A DNA stretch of 49,987 bases. Source: Candidatus Nanoarchaeia archaeon. GTDB lineage: Archaea > Nanobdellota > Nanobdellia > SCGC-AAA011-G17 > JACPNG01. The DNA lies in assembly GCA_028713535.1 (NCBI GenBank), contig JAQTOC010000007.1, positions 1 through 49,987 of the forward strand, read 5' to 3'. The notes below the pieces were generated by a model. That model made no database searches, was not told the origin of the DNA, and saw nothing but the letters and a program-made list of their open reading frames with translations. Positions 24,775 through 32,909 of the stretch are shown in pieces; position 1 is the stretch's first letter, and every line of letters starts with the position of its first letter. Made by a program: the position numbers and the translations under genes.

Positions 24775-25272
24775 TCACAAAAGCTCCCTGAATTTTTCAA
24801 CAATTTCTTTATCAGAAGAATTAACATTATCTATCACAGTGTCAAATTGATAAATCTCCTTGACAGCCATCTGGTTTATTTTCTTGATTAATTTTTCACT
24901 CATTGGCACATGTACCGCTAAGTCTCTCTTATTTATTCTCTCCAGACAAACATCTAATGGGGCCTGGACTTGTATAAGAAACACCTTATATCTTTCCTGC
25001 AAGCTTTTCAAAAAAGTTTTAAAAGAATCAAAAGTGCCTATAGATTCAAAGATAATGTTGTTATGGCTCTTAAAATGCGCTGAAATTTCTCTGTCAATTT
25101 TTTTCCAGGTCTCTGCAAATGATTTTTCATCTATAACTTCATAATCCTTTCTCGCATACAAAAAATACGATTCAACTGATAAAAACCTAATCGCTAATTT
25201 TCTTTCTAATAACTCTCCAATATATGTTTTTCCGCTCCCTTTTGGGCCGATTAGAATATACACAGTTTTCAT
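24775..25272 (-). CDS. Small P-loop kinase (AAA/shikimate-kinase-like)
   Basis: The 165-residue protein opens with a P-loop, ILIGPKGSGKTYIG. IIFESIGTF follows in the place of Walker B. The lid-like segment ERINKRDLAVHVPMS fits small-molecule kinases. No DNA- or protein-binding domain is attached. The phosphate acceptor is unknown. It begins 13 bases after the upstream Nudix gene ends and so is probably in an operon with it. It is convergent with the dual kinase gene 20 bases away. Confidence 0.8.
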   Translation of the reverse strand: MKTVYILIGPKGSGKTYIGELLERKLAIRFLSVESYFLYARKDYEVIDEKSFAETWKKIDREISAHFKSHNNIIFESIGTFDSFKTFLKSLQERYKVFLIQVQAPLDVCLERINKRDLAVHVPMSEKLIKKINQMAVKEIYQFDTVIDNVNSSDKEIVEKFRELL

Positions 25273-25285
25273 ACAGAATAATATT

Positions 25286-25828
25286 TTAACTATCTATAAA
25301 AAGTTTTCCGCCATTCTTCACAATTCTTTTAACATACTCTCCTAGTAAGAAACGAACAGTATAATCATAATCATCAGGATTATTTTTAACATCAAAAACT
25401 AACGTTTCAATATTTACCCATCTATTTAAAACAACTTCATGATTATGAAAAATTCTACCAGAGTATACTGCCCTATAAACCTGCACCAATGCATCGCATT
25501 TAGGCTCTATCTTTCTTACCTTGAATAAAGGCTCAAACTTTAAAGAATCAGGAATTTTTTTGTTATTAAAAACCTCTTCTTGTACCTCCATCTCGATTGC
25601 TTCGAGATAAGATTGACCTTTTCTAACATGCCCTCCAGGAAATGTAAATTTACCTGGGTAAGTCACATCAAGGCTTCTTTTTTGAATAAGTATCTCCTGA
25701 TAATCTCTATCTTTAAAAAATAGAACATGAACTCCTCTATGTAAAAGTCCTTTTTTATGGCATTCAGAATATCTTGCTTTCCCTATTGCTTTGTCATTCT
25801 CGTTTACAACATCAAGCAATTCATCCAT
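25286..25828 (-). CDS. Nudix hydrolase (IPP-isomerase-like subgroup)
   Basis: The Nudix box is visible as GGHVRKGQSYLEAIEMEVQEEV. It departs from the consensus in having Met where Arg normally stands in REUxEE, while the Glu residues that hold metal are kept. The N-terminus (DVVNENDKAIG, then GLLHRGVHVLFF) resembles the IDI-like Nudix group. Such enzymes cleave nucleoside diphosphate derivatives or related pyrophosphates. The gene has a BRE/TATA 26 bases upstream and is followed by the small kinase, probably in one operon. Confidence 0.87.
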   Translation of the reverse strand: MDELLDVVNENDKAIGKARYSECHKKGLLHRGVHVLFFKDRDYQEILIQKRSLDVTYPGKFTFPGGHVRKGQSYLEAIEMEVQEEVFNNKKIPDSLKFEPLFKVRKIEPKCDALVQVYRAVYSGRIFHNHEVVLNRWVNIETLVFDVKNNPDDYDYTVRFLLGEYVKRIVKNGGKLFIDS

Positions 25829-25849
25829 ACGCTAGTACAAACACAAAGA

Positions 25850-25866
25850 CTTAATAAAGTTTCGGC
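25850..25866 (-). promoter_or_regulatory. BRE/TATA promoter of the Nudix-kinase operon
   Basis: The minus strand reads GCCGAAAC followed by TTTATTAAG. The TATA is centred 26 bases before the Nudix ATG, which predicts a leaderless transcript. Confidence 0.65.
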
Positions 25867-25889
25867 AAGAATAACTTTTATAAGATAAC

Positions 25890-26648
25890 TTATAATTTTA
25901 TTTCTTTAAGAAATTCTCTCTTTATTGACTTGCTAAGCTTCACTAGTCTTCTAATCGATTCTTTTGAAAACTTATTAGACTCTAAAGATTTTAAATCTTC
26001 TTTTGCCATCTCTCTAGCCCGATTATTAGTTTTAATTGTATAGACTCTATGCAAAAGATAAGAAGTTTTTTTCCCTTTTTTATGCCCCTTTATTTTAAGT
26101 TCTTTAATAGTATATCTTATTTTATAAATTTTTGATAGGTTTTTAACCAAGTTAGGGTACCTTCTCCACTTGCCACCCATATGCCCTCCTTTTTCATAGT
26201 ATAAAACAAGGATTCCTCCTTTATTATTCAATAACGATCTCAAATATGCAATTGGCAACCCTTGTGTTGAACCACACGCCTCAAAAGTAAACGTCCAGTC
26301 ATATTCTTTTTCTTTTTTTGGGATCAATTCATAATTAGAACAGATATACTTTCCAAATTTGGTTTTTACATTCTTTTTGACATAATTAACCATCTGCCTG
26401 GAAATATCACTATAATCAACTTTTGCTCCGTTCTTGGCTAACCAAGAAGCCCAGTTTGCATAATATCCAGCAATAGCTAAAACTTTATCTCCTTTCTTAA
26501 TCCCTAATTTATCAAGGATTTTTGGATCTTCAGGAGTGACTGCTTGTGAAGCAATTTTTACTTTAAACCAACCTCCTTGATTGATTCCGTATCCCAATTT
26601 ATGAGACCAAGTAGGTTGAATAATCTTTTTTAAATCTGGGACAAGCAT
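25890..26648 (-). CDS. SAM-dependent methyltransferase-like protein
   Basis: The central part reads like a class I methyltransferase. KVLAIAGYYANWASWLAKNGAKV takes the place of motif I, followed by the acidic DYSDIS and VNYVKKN. The glycine loop is degenerate, AGYYANWA rather than GxGxG, so activity is not certain. A Lys-rich C-terminal helical region may bind nucleic acid. I choose the ATG at 26648 (252 residues). A BRE/TATA (GCGAAAG then TTATTTATA) is about 31 bases upstream of it. The track's ATG at 26708 adds a hydrophobic leader and overlaps the protease stop by four bases. Confidence 0.72.
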   Translation of the reverse strand: MLVPDLKKIIQPTWSHKLGYGINQGGWFKVKIASQAVTPEDPKILDKLGIKKGDKVLAIAGYYANWASWLAKNGAKVDYSDISRQMVNYVKKNVKTKFGKYICSNYELIPKKEKEYDWTFTFEACGSTQGLPIAYLRSLLNNKGGILVLYYEKGGHMGGKWRRYPNLVKNLSKIYKIRYTIKELKIKGHKKGKKTSYLLHRVYTIKTNNRAREMAKEDLKSLESNKFSKESIRRLVKLSKSIKREFLKEIKL

Positions 26649-26674
26649 TTTATTAATTAATACAAAAAAGAAAG

Positions 26675-26689
26675 TATAAATAACTTTCG
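26675..26689 (-). promoter_or_regulatory. BRE/TATA promoter of the methyltransferase-like gene
   Basis: The minus strand reads GCGAAAG followed by TTATTTATA, just after the protease gene ends. It is centred about 31 bases before the ATG at 26648. Confidence 0.6.
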
Positions 26690-26704
26690 CAGATAAACAA
26701 AGAA

Positions 26705-27568
26705 TCATTCCTTGCTCATGATTTCATCCACAGTCTTCTCTACCCTATTGCTTGGAATTGCAAAGCCAAGTTCCTCATAATTTGAAATCTTAAAATTAAC
26801 AATCCCTACAATTTCCCCAAGAGAATTAATCAAGGGCCCTCCAGAATTTCCAGGATTGATTGTAACATCTGTCTGTATGTAATCTTTTCCACTTACCTCT
26901 CTTGAAGGAGAGCTGATAATCCCCTCAGTGGCAGTAAACGAAAGTCCAGCAGGGTTTCCCAATGCAACAACCTTCTGGCCTGCCACTAATGAATCAGAAT
27001 CTCCAAACTTAAAATAATCAAACGTGTTATTTGAAACCATTTTTAATACAGCAAGGTCTTCTTTGACATCATATCCAATTAATTTGACTGCATATCCCTC
27101 TCCGTCATAAGTATAAATGCTTGCTTTGCTTGCACCCTGAATAACGTGATAATTAGTGACAACATATCCATCAGAGGTTATTATCGCCCCAGAACCCTGT
27201 CCAACATTTGTGACAACAGTCACTGTTGCATCAATCACATCAGAAATTACACTGCTGAAACTTTCACTATCAACAGCAAGATCCCCTATTCTCTGGCTTA
27301 ACTCCCCAAACTGGGTTTCATATTGCTTGCTTGTTTCAGTAACCTGCTCGCTTGTTTTTTGTATTTCCCCGCTTAATTTTGTTATTTGATCTTGCTTGTC
27401 CTGAAGTTTTTTTTCAATACTGCTTGACAAAGTGTCTACTCTTGAATTATAATCCTTCTCAAGCCTGTTTATTTGATAGCTTCCAGTTAAAACAAATCCA
27501 ATGATAACTACAAGTAAAATTAATCCATAAATTATGTGTTGTTTTTGCTCTTTTAATATTCTTTCCAT
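26705..27568 (-). CDS. Membrane-anchored trypsin-like serine protease (HtrA/DegP type without PDZ)
   Basis: An N-terminal membrane helix (about residues 12-30) anchors the protein. A coiled-coil stalk of about 75 residues (LSSSIEKKLQDKQDQITKL...) leads to a trypsin-like domain. The catalytic triad is visible as His in TNYHVIQG, Asp in KEDLAVLK and Ser in NPGNSGGPL. HtrA proteins normally add one or two PDZ domains, but this 287-residue protein ends right after the protease fold. It probably degrades misfolded proteins outside the cytoplasmic membrane, with the coil possibly replacing PDZ in assembly. A TATA (TATTTAAAA) lies about 28 bases before the ATG. Confidence 0.9.
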   Translation of the reverse strand: MERILKEQKQHIIYGLILLVVIIGFVLTGSYQINRLEKDYNSRVDTLSSSIEKKLQDKQDQITKLSGEIQKTSEQVTETSKQYETQFGELSQRIGDLAVDSESFSSVISDVIDATVTVVTNVGQGSGAIITSDGYVVTNYHVIQGASKASIYTYDGEGYAVKLIGYDVKEDLAVLKMVSNNTFDYFKFGDSDSLVAGQKVVALGNPAGLSFTATEGIISSPSREVSGKDYIQTDVTINPGNSGGPLINSLGEIVGIVNFKISNYEELGFAIPSNRVEKTVDEIMSKE

Positions 27569-27623
27569 AATCTAAAAAGATAACCTCTCTTTTTTAAATA
27601 AGATGGACTTCTAATCCATCCCG

Positions 27624-27672
27624 CTTATAAATAAACTATTCTGATTTCTTATAAAGTTTACTGGAAAGGAGA
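27624..27672 (+). promoter_or_regulatory. Promoter and ribosome site of the DUF4405-like gene
   Basis: Two TATA candidates occur: CTTATAAATAAA (27624-27635, 52 bases before the ATG) and CTTATAAAGTTT (about 27649-27660, 27 bases before). An AAGGAG Shine-Dalgarno lies nine bases before the ATG, which favours use of the farther TATA. Confidence 0.55.
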
Positions 27673-27680
27673 ACTACCAG

Positions 27681-27953
27681 ATGAACAAGAACAAATTAAA
27701 TTATTTCATTGACATTGGAGCCTTAATCTCTGGAACAATAGTTCTTGCCACAGGTATACTCAAATTAAATATATTCAGGATTAGTCCGATGGCTCTGACT
27801 CCAGCCCATGATTGGTCAGGGATTATATTTGCAGTGTTTGTGTTAATTCACTTCATGCTCCATTTCAAATGGATTGTAGCAACAACAAAGGGTTACAAGA
27901 GCCATTTCACCTCAAAAATAGCAAAGGAAACTGTTGCAGGCTCTTCCAATTAA
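27681..27953 (+). CDS. DUF4405-like small membrane protein
   Basis: The 90-residue protein has two membrane helices. The first is in the segment FIDIGALISGTIVLATGIL. A loop with AHDWSG leads to the second helix, FAVFVLIHFMLHFKWI. The histidines in HDWSG and IHFMLHF are placed as in DUF4405 and related b-type cytochrome-like membrane domains, so haem binding is possible though unproven. An AAGGAG site fixes the start. The next gene, an EamA transporter, begins 68 bases downstream with its own TATA. Confidence 0.8.
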   Translation: MNKNKLNYFIDIGALISGTIVLATGILKLNIFRISPMALTPAHDWSGIIFAVFVLIHFMLHFKWIVATTKGYKSHFTSKIAKETVAGSSN

Positions 27954-27991
27954 GCCTGCTTCAGCAATTCCTTTATTCTTAATCCAAAAGC

Positions 27992-28000
27992 AATTTAAAT
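27992..28000 (+). promoter_or_regulatory. TATA box of the EamA transporter gene
   Basis: AATTTAAAT is centred 25 bases before the ATG at 28021. It supports that start over the one at 27934. Confidence 0.55.
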
Positions 28001-28020
28001 CTAAACAAATCAACATACTA

Positions 28021-28875
28021 ATGAACATTCCGCCAGGAATTATTTTTGGAATAATAGCAATGCTCTGCTGGGGAACCGCAGATTTCTTTGTTGCAAACGC
28101 AGTAAGAAAAACAAGCTCATTCAAAACCTTTGTCTGGAGCCAAATAATAGGTCTAATTCTATTTTTTATAATATTCTCATTATTTTTTAACATACAGATC
28201 CCATCTCTTAGTCTGGTTATATTAATTCTTGCATCTGGCCTTCTCGGTGCAGTTTCCTACCTTGCTTTCTACAAGGGGCTGCAAATAGGAAAAGTTTCAA
28301 TTATAAGTCCTGTCTCAGCCTGCTGGCCTGTTATTGCAATTATTTTGAGTTTAATTTTCCTAAGTGAAAAACTAACAGGTATTCAATCAATAGGCATAAG
28401 TTTGGCAATAATTGGAGCTATCTTAACTTCATTTAAATTTAATGATTTATTAAAGCTAAAAAATGTTGCAACAGGCATTAAGTATGGGGTAGTTGCATTA
28501 ATTGGCTGGGGGATCTATTTTACTTTCATTGATATTTTAGTTTCAGAATTAAGTTGGTTCTTGCCAATGTTTTTCATTAAGATTGCAACAGTGCTATGCT
28601 TATTAACTAATTCCACAATAATGAAAAAAGAGATCTCATTCCCAAAAAACGTTGCATTATTCATCATCCTTATAGGAATTCTTGAGGCAGTTGCCTATTT
28701 GTTTTACGGAATCGGAATAACCTCTGAATACACAGCAATTGTCGCCCCAATAGTTGCGACATTTCCAATGGTAACAATCATACTCGCCAGAGTATTCTTT
28801 AAAGAAAAACTTGAACTAAACCAGAAGCTTGGAGTTGCCTTTGTTTTGGTCAGTCTAGTCATTCTTTCATTGTAA
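28021..28875 (+). CDS. EamA (DMT superfamily) transporter
   Basis: Ten hydrophobic segments form two EamA repeats. The first opens with GIIAMLCWGTADFFVANA, and the second with GVVALIGWGIYFTFIDILV. Each repeat ends in a helix carrying the family's E-K-L turn (LSEKLTGIQSIG and FKEKLELNQKLG). The family exports or imports metabolites such as amino acids and nucleosides; the substrate is unknown here. I begin at 28021 (284 residues), because the 29 residues before it in the track lie in the DUF4405 gene or are not family-like. A TATA box fits this start. Confidence 0.88.
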   Translation: MNIPPGIIFGIIAMLCWGTADFFVANAVRKTSSFKTFVWSQIIGLILFFIIFSLFFNIQIPSLSLVILILASGLLGAVSYLAFYKGLQIGKVSIISPVSACWPVIAIILSLIFLSEKLTGIQSIGISLAIIGAILTSFKFNDLLKLKNVATGIKYGVVALIGWGIYFTFIDILVSELSWFLPMFFIKIATVLCLLTNSTIMKKEISFPKNVALFIILIGILEAVAYLFYGIGITSEYTAIVAPIVATFPMVTIILARVFFKEKLELNQKLGVAFVLVSLVILSL

Positions 28876-28968
28876 AAGCAACAATAACCCCAAAGATTAG
28901 AGGACGCTTAGAGCTCCTAAAACCCCCAAATTTGCCCATTTCAGCCCCAAAAGCCCAAAAAGAACACA

Positions 28969-28977
28969 TTTATAAAT
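28969..28977 (+). promoter_or_regulatory. TATA box of the CxxC mini-protein gene
   Basis: TTTATAAAT is centred about 78 bases before the chosen ATG, so a leader of about 50 bases is expected. That is the longest leader inferred in the window. Confidence 0.65.
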
Positions 28978-29050
28978 AGGAACTATATCAAAAATATCAT
29001 ATACATAGGAGATATAGTCTTTCTCTTTTATGTTAAACACGGAGGATAAA

Positions 29051-29215
29051 ATGAGAGAATTTAATAGGGGTGGCCCACGTAGAGATTTTGGACCACGAGA
29101 AATGCATAAAGCAACTTGCTCTGAATGTGGCCAAGAATGCGAAGTTCCATTCAAACCTACAGAAGGTAAGCCTATTTACTGCAAAGAATGCTACAGAAAG
29201 AAGAAAGGATTCTAA
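29051..29215 (+). CDS. CxxC zinc-ribbon-like mini-protein (54 aa)
   Basis: The protein has an Arg/Gly-rich start (REFNRGGPRRDFGPREMH) followed by a zinc-ribbon-like module. Its pattern is CSECGQEC, VPFKP, then PIYCKECY. This matches the small CxxC-x17-CxxC proteins common in DPANN archaea and CPR bacteria, whose role is unknown; nucleic-acid binding is plausible from the basic arm. I start at the ATG at 29051 because GGAGG lies five bases before it. The track's ATG at 29030 would put that site inside the gene. A long leader and strong TATA suggest controlled, possibly high expression. Confidence 0.82.
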   Translation: MREFNRGGPRRDFGPREMHKATCSECGQECEVPFKPTEGKPIYCKECYRKKKGF

Positions 29216-29255
29216 TCTCCTGGCGCATTAAACTAAACCAATTTTTGTTATTTTT

Positions 29256-29777
29256 TTATAAATTTTTAATTCTTAATTTTTCTTTTACTTGATTAAAATC
29301 ATTTACAAAGCCAGGGCAAAACCTTTCTGGATTACTTTTCATCTCAGTTTCAATTTCTTTGAATGTCATTCTTTTAAAAGAAACCAATTCATGATTAAGC
29401 TCTGGCTCCTTATCAGTTTCACCTAAGAAAACTCCGCAAAAAATCCTGAGTTTATTTCCTTTATGCTCAATTTCCTGATAAAACTTGTCAAGCATAGTAA
29501 GTTTGCAGTGCAAGTTCAACTCCTCTTTTAATTCCCTTTTTGCAGCCTGTCCATAATTCTCCCCGGAATCAACATTTCCAAAAGCAGCCAAGTCATATTT
29601 TTCAGCATCAAGTATTTTATGAGAGCCTCTTTTGCATACAATAAATTTATCATTGGAATCTCTTAACATTACAGCAACAACTCTTGAAATAAAACCCAGT
29701 TCTGGTTTTTTGCTTTTCAGCTCCTTTCCTATAATCTCATCTTTTTCATTAACAATGTCAATATAATGGTCTGCCAT
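29256..29777 (-). CDS. Nudix hydrolase (IPP-isomerase-like)
   Basis: The Nudix box is complete: GNVDSGENYGQAAKRELKEELNL follows the G-x5-E-x7-REUxEE pattern. The N-terminus, DIVNEKDEIIGKELKSK, places it near the IDI-like Nudix group that includes isopentenyl-diphosphate isomerase and YfcD. The IDI catalytic Cys is not evident in the expected NTCC-type position, so it is more likely a hydrolase of nucleotide derivatives. It is a single-gene unit divergent from the ABC exporter. Confidence 0.87.
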   Translation of the reverse strand: MADHYIDIVNEKDEIIGKELKSKKPELGFISRVVAVMLRDSNDKFIVCKRGSHKILDAEKYDLAAFGNVDSGENYGQAAKRELKEELNLHCKLTMLDKFYQEIEHKGNKLRIFCGVFLGETDKEPELNHELVSFKRMTFKEIETEMKSNPERFCPGFVNDFNQVKEKLRIKNL

Positions 29778-29830
29778 AAAATAAAAAATATATTAATCTT
29801 AATAAGATTATCTAATATTAAAAACAATAA

Positions 29831-29839
29831 ATTTATAAC
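29831..29839 (+). promoter_or_regulatory. TATA box of the DrrA/DrrB-type operon
   Basis: ATTTATAAC is centred 30 bases before the ATG of the ABC ATPase gene. Confidence 0.55.
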
Positions 29840-29864
29840 TTGTTAAATTTTCCTAAATCCAAAT

Positions 29865-30668
29865 ATGTCAGAAATTAAATCAGCAATAACTGTAAAAGAT
29901 TTGGTAAAAAAATTCAAGGAAATCACTGCAGTAAATAAAATTTCATTTGAAGTTAACCAAGGAGAAATCTTTGCATTTCTTGGTCCTAATGGTGCAGGTA
30001 AAACAACAACAATAAAAATGCTCACAACATTGTTAGCGCCAACCGAAGGAACAATCTCCTTAAATGGTTATGATCCTGAAACCCAGCAAAACGAAGTAAG
30101 AAAGTCCTTTGGCATTGTCTTTCAGGATCCAAGCCTAGATGATGAGCTTACAGCATACGAAAATATGGAATTCCATGCTGTTTTATACAAAGTCCCAAAA
30201 CAACTAAGAAAAGAAAGAATAAATTATTTATTAAATTTTGTTGGTCTTGGAGACAGAAAAAAAGATTTTGTAAAAACATTCTCAGGCGGAATGAAAAGAA
30301 GATTGGAGATAGCACGAGGTTTAATTCACCACCCCAAAATATTATTCCTGGATGAGCCAACTCTTGGTCTAGACCCTCAAACAAGGAACAGCATGTGGGA
30401 TCATGTTAAAAAACTAAACAAAGAAGAAAACATGACGGTTTTTTTCACAACGCATTATATGGAAGAAGCTGAAAAGATAGCAGACAAAATAGCAATAATC
30501 GACCAAGGAAAAATAATCCTTCAAGGAACTTTAAAAGAAATTAAAAAAGCAACAAACAGCACTTCACTGGAGGAAGCATTCCTAAAGCTGACTGGAAGAT
30601 CAATCAGGGAAGAAAATTCATCTTCAATAGACCATATGAGAATGCGTCGCAGGATGTTTGGAAAATGA
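29865..30668 (+). CDS. ABC transporter ATP-binding protein (DrrA-like)
   Basis: The ATPase motifs are GPNGAGKTTT (Walker A), signature FSGGMKRRLEIARG, ILFLDEPTLGLDP (Walker B) and the switch histidine in TTHYM. The short tail after the core (LEEAFLKLTGR) is typical of daunorubicin-type exporters. The stop overlaps the permease ATG by four bases, so the two are coupled. The predicted role is export of a lipid-like or glycan substrate; no cargo is evident. Confidence 0.94.
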   Translation: MSEIKSAITVKDLVKKFKEITAVNKISFEVNQGEIFAFLGPNGAGKTTTIKMLTTLLAPTEGTISLNGYDPETQQNEVRKSFGIVFQDPSLDDELTAYENMEFHAVLYKVPKQLRKERINYLLNFVGLGDRKKDFVKTFSGGMKRRLEIARGLIHHPKILFLDEPTLGLDPQTRNSMWDHVKKLNKEENMTVFFTTHYMEEAEKIADKIAIIDQGKIILQGTLKEIKKATNSTSLEEAFLKLTGRSIREENSSSIDHMRMRRRMFGK

Positions 30669-31414
30669 TAAGCACTATATACATAATGTGGCTCCGCCAG
30701 ATAAAAAGGTACCTTCATTCAAAAGTTAGAATGATCAGCATGCTTGGCCAGCCAATATTATTCCTTGTTGCACTTGGTTTTGGTTTTGGCTCAATGTATC
30801 AAAAAGCAGGCGGGGGAAATTACATAGAGTTTCTTGCTCCAGGGATAATTGCAATGAGCATATTATTCACAGCCATGTTCATGGGAATTGAAGTCATCTG
30901 GGATAGGCGTTTTGGTTTTTTAAAAGAAACTTTGGTTGCTCCTGTTTCTAGATTAGAGATAATGATTGGAAAAACTCTTGGTGGTGCAACAGTAGCTTTA
31001 ATCCAAGGTATTCTTGTGATGATAATCAGCTTATTTATTGGATTTAAAATTCCAAATCTTTTATATTTACCCTTGGCAATAATCTTTATGTTTTTCATTG
31101 CCTTGCTATTTACAGCATTAGGGATTGCAATAGCTTCAAGACTGGAAGATATGCATGCATTCCAGTTAATAATGAACTTTTTAATTATGCCAATCTTTTT
31201 CTTGTCTGGAGCATTGTTTCCTTTAGAAGGTCTTCCCAAGATAATAGAAATCCCAACAAAACTAAATCCTTTGACTTATGGAGTAGATGGATTGCGTGGA
31301 ACTTTAACAGGGATTGCTAATACCGGGCTGATTCTTGACCTAATTATAGTAATAGGTGTAACAATAATTATTAGTTTGATCGGTAGTTATTTATTTTCAA
31401 AAGTTGAAATTTAA
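30665..31414 (+). CDS. ABC-2 type permease (DrrB-like)
   Basis: Six hydrophobic segments span the 249 residues. FLKETLVAPVSRLEIMIGKTLGG is the ABC-2 family signature after the second helix, and FFLSGALFPLEGLP lies before the last helices. It overlaps the ATPase gene by four bases and should form a dimeric exporter with it. No extracytoplasmic domain is present, unlike the permease at 8.4-10.1 kb. Confidence 0.93.
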   Translation: MISTIYIMWLRQIKRYLHSKVRMISMLGQPILFLVALGFGFGSMYQKAGGGNYIEFLAPGIIAMSILFTAMFMGIEVIWDRRFGFLKETLVAPVSRLEIMIGKTLGGATVALIQGILVMIISLFIGFKIPNLLYLPLAIIFMFFIALLFTALGIAIASRLEDMHAFQLIMNFLIMPIFFLSGALFPLEGLPKIIEIPTKLNPLTYGVDGLRGTLTGIANTGLILDLIIVIGVTIIISLIGSYLFSKVEI

Positions 31415-31478
31415 AAGTTTTATTCATAAAATTAGACCAAAAAATGAGTGTAAAAATCTGTTTATTCTAAAGCAAAAC

Positions 31479-31492
31479 ATTTTTAAATTAAG
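31479..31492 (+). promoter_or_regulatory. TATA box of the SpoIIM operon
   Basis: CATTTTTAAATTAA is centred about 29 bases before the SpoIIM ATG. Confidence 0.5.
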
Positions 31493-31513
31493 ATAAACCA
31501 TTTACACTAAAAG

Positions 31514-32362
31514 ATGGTGCTTGAGTCCTTAATAAATGCAGAAAATGCAGAATCACACCCATTAAGAATGTTCCTTTTTGGGATTCTCTTTGCATCAGTA
31601 GGAATAGTCCTAAGCCTGTGGATTTTCAAGGAACAAGCCAGTCTAGTCTCAATTTTCCTCACAGTATTTGCATGCATTCCCTTAATATATCACACAATAA
31701 GACTAGAGGAAAAAAAAGAAATAGATATTGAATCAGAAAAAAAGCTTCTGAAAGAGCACGGACGAGCAATAACTTACTTTGTAGCATTGTTCCTTGGATT
31801 TGTTGTTGCATACACAATCTGGTATGTCTTCCTCCCAGCAGCATTAATAGAAAACTTGTTTGGGATACAGCAGACAACGATAAACTCAATAAACGCACAG
31901 ATTGCAGGCAATGCAATTTCTGCAAAATTTTTCAGCCAGATCCTTACAAATAACATAAAGGTTATGTTATTTTGTATTTTCTTCTCATTCTTCTACGGTG
32001 CAGGTGCAATATTTATTTTGACATGGAATGCGTCTGTAATATCAACAGCAATAGGCTCATTTATAAGAAACAACCTGAGCCAGTATGCATCACATATAGG
32101 GTTGGCAAAGGTAGCAGGTTACTTCCAGATAGTCTCACTTGGATTTTTCAAGTACATGACTCACGGTGTTTTTGAAATAATTGCCTACTTTATTGGGGGC
32201 CTAGCCGGAGGTATTATTTCCGTCGCAGTAATCAGAAGGGACATAAACGGCCAGAGATTCAAAAGAATAATGTATGACTCTCTTGACCTGGTATTAATCG
32301 CAATAGTTGTCTTGCTGCTTGGTGCGATAATTGAGGTTTACATAACCCCTAGGTTATTTTAA
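31514..32362 (+). CDS. SpoIIM-family integral membrane protein
   Basis: The protein has two N-terminal helices, a charged loop (EEKKEIDIESEKKLL), and then a SpoIIM-type domain of four or more helices. Characteristic stretches are FSQILTNNIKVMLFCIFFSFFYGAGAIFIL and YMTHGVFEIIAYFIGG. In Bacillus the relative belongs to the peptidoglycan-remodelling SpoIIDMP complex. Archaeal members occur widely without sporulation, and their role is unknown. It is the first gene of a unit with two membrane-anchored paralogues, the first one base downstream. A TATA lies about 29 bases before the ATG. Confidence 0.88.
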   Translation: MVLESLINAENAESHPLRMFLFGILFASVGIVLSLWIFKEQASLVSIFLTVFACIPLIYHTIRLEEKKEIDIESEKKLLKEHGRAITYFVALFLGFVVAYTIWYVFLPAALIENLFGIQQTTINSINAQIAGNAISAKFFSQILTNNIKVMLFCIFFSFFYGAGAIFILTWNASVISTAIGSFIRNNLSQYASHIGLAKVAGYFQIVSLGFFKYMTHGVFEIIAYFIGGLAGGIISVAVIRRDINGQRFKRIMYDSLDLVLIAIVVLLLGAIIEVYITPRLF

Positions 32363-32363
32363 A

Positions 32364-32909
32364 ATGAAAGAAAAAAAGAAAAAATGGATTACTATTTTGG
32401 TTGGCTTATTCATAATTGCAATAATGGTTTCCAGCATATTGTCCTTAAACTCAGACAATGGAGGAAAAATAAAAGTAAATGACTACAAGTTTGCACAGAC
32501 AAACAAAGGGTATTTGACCTACAAAGATGGAATCCCCATCCTGGTAATAAACAATCCGCTGGAACTTAAGGATTTTGAGGTAGATAAAAACGCATTGGAT
32601 GTAAGTAATAAAGAAAAATTATATCTCTCGATAGATTCGCAGATGAATCTTGAATTAAGAAATGCAATCCAGCAGGTTTATGTACAAACAATTGTACTAG
32701 CAGCAAACACAGAGGAAAAATCAAACGAATTTAATATTCCATACAAAACATGCAAGGATGCAAAGGAAAACGAAGGAATTATTATGTTGATTTCCAGTGA
32801 AGAAAACAATATAAACCTGAAGCCAGACTGTTTGGAAATAAAGGGGAACTCAGATTATTTCCTGAAGGTATTTGAGAAGCTAAAGCTTGTCTCAGAAGGC
32901 ATACTATGA
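32364..32909 (+). CDS. N-terminally anchored protein, paralogue A (SpoIIM operon)
   Basis: A Lys-rich N-terminus (MKEKKKKWI) precedes one membrane helix at about residues 9-28, and the rest faces outward. The domain has LYLSIDSQMN near residue 92, CKDAKENEGIIMLIS, and an ending with CLEIKGNSDYFLKVFEKL. These align with the next gene, and each protein keeps two cysteines at matching places, suggesting a disulfide. I do not recognise the family. It begins one base after SpoIIM and overlaps paralogue B by four bases, so the three are likely one functional unit. Confidence 0.78.
   Translation: MKEKKKKWITILVGLFIIAIMVSSILSLNSDNGGKIKVNDYKFAQTNKGYLTYKDGIPILVINNPLELKDFEVDKNALDVSNKEKLYLSIDSQMNLELRNAIQQVYVQTIVLAANTEEKSNEFNIPYKTCKDAKENEGIIMLISSEENNINLKPDCLEIKGNSDYFLKVFEKLKLVSEGIL

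Noticed and set aside
26649-26708. Longer methyltransferase start with a 4-base overlap to the protease gene
   Set aside because: The overlap looks like operon coupling, but a BRE/TATA inside this stretch fits the ATG at 26648. The added 20 residues are hydrophobic and not domain-like. Some doubt remains.
29256-29777. Isopentenyl-diphosphate isomerase call for the Nudix protein
   Set aside because: The N-terminus is IDI-like, but the expected catalytic Cys motif is not evident and the Nudix box is a complete hydrolase type.
31514-32362. Sporulation function for the SpoIIM protein
   Set aside because: Archaeal members of this family occur in non-sporulating cells, and no SpoIID, SpoIIP or other spore gene is present.
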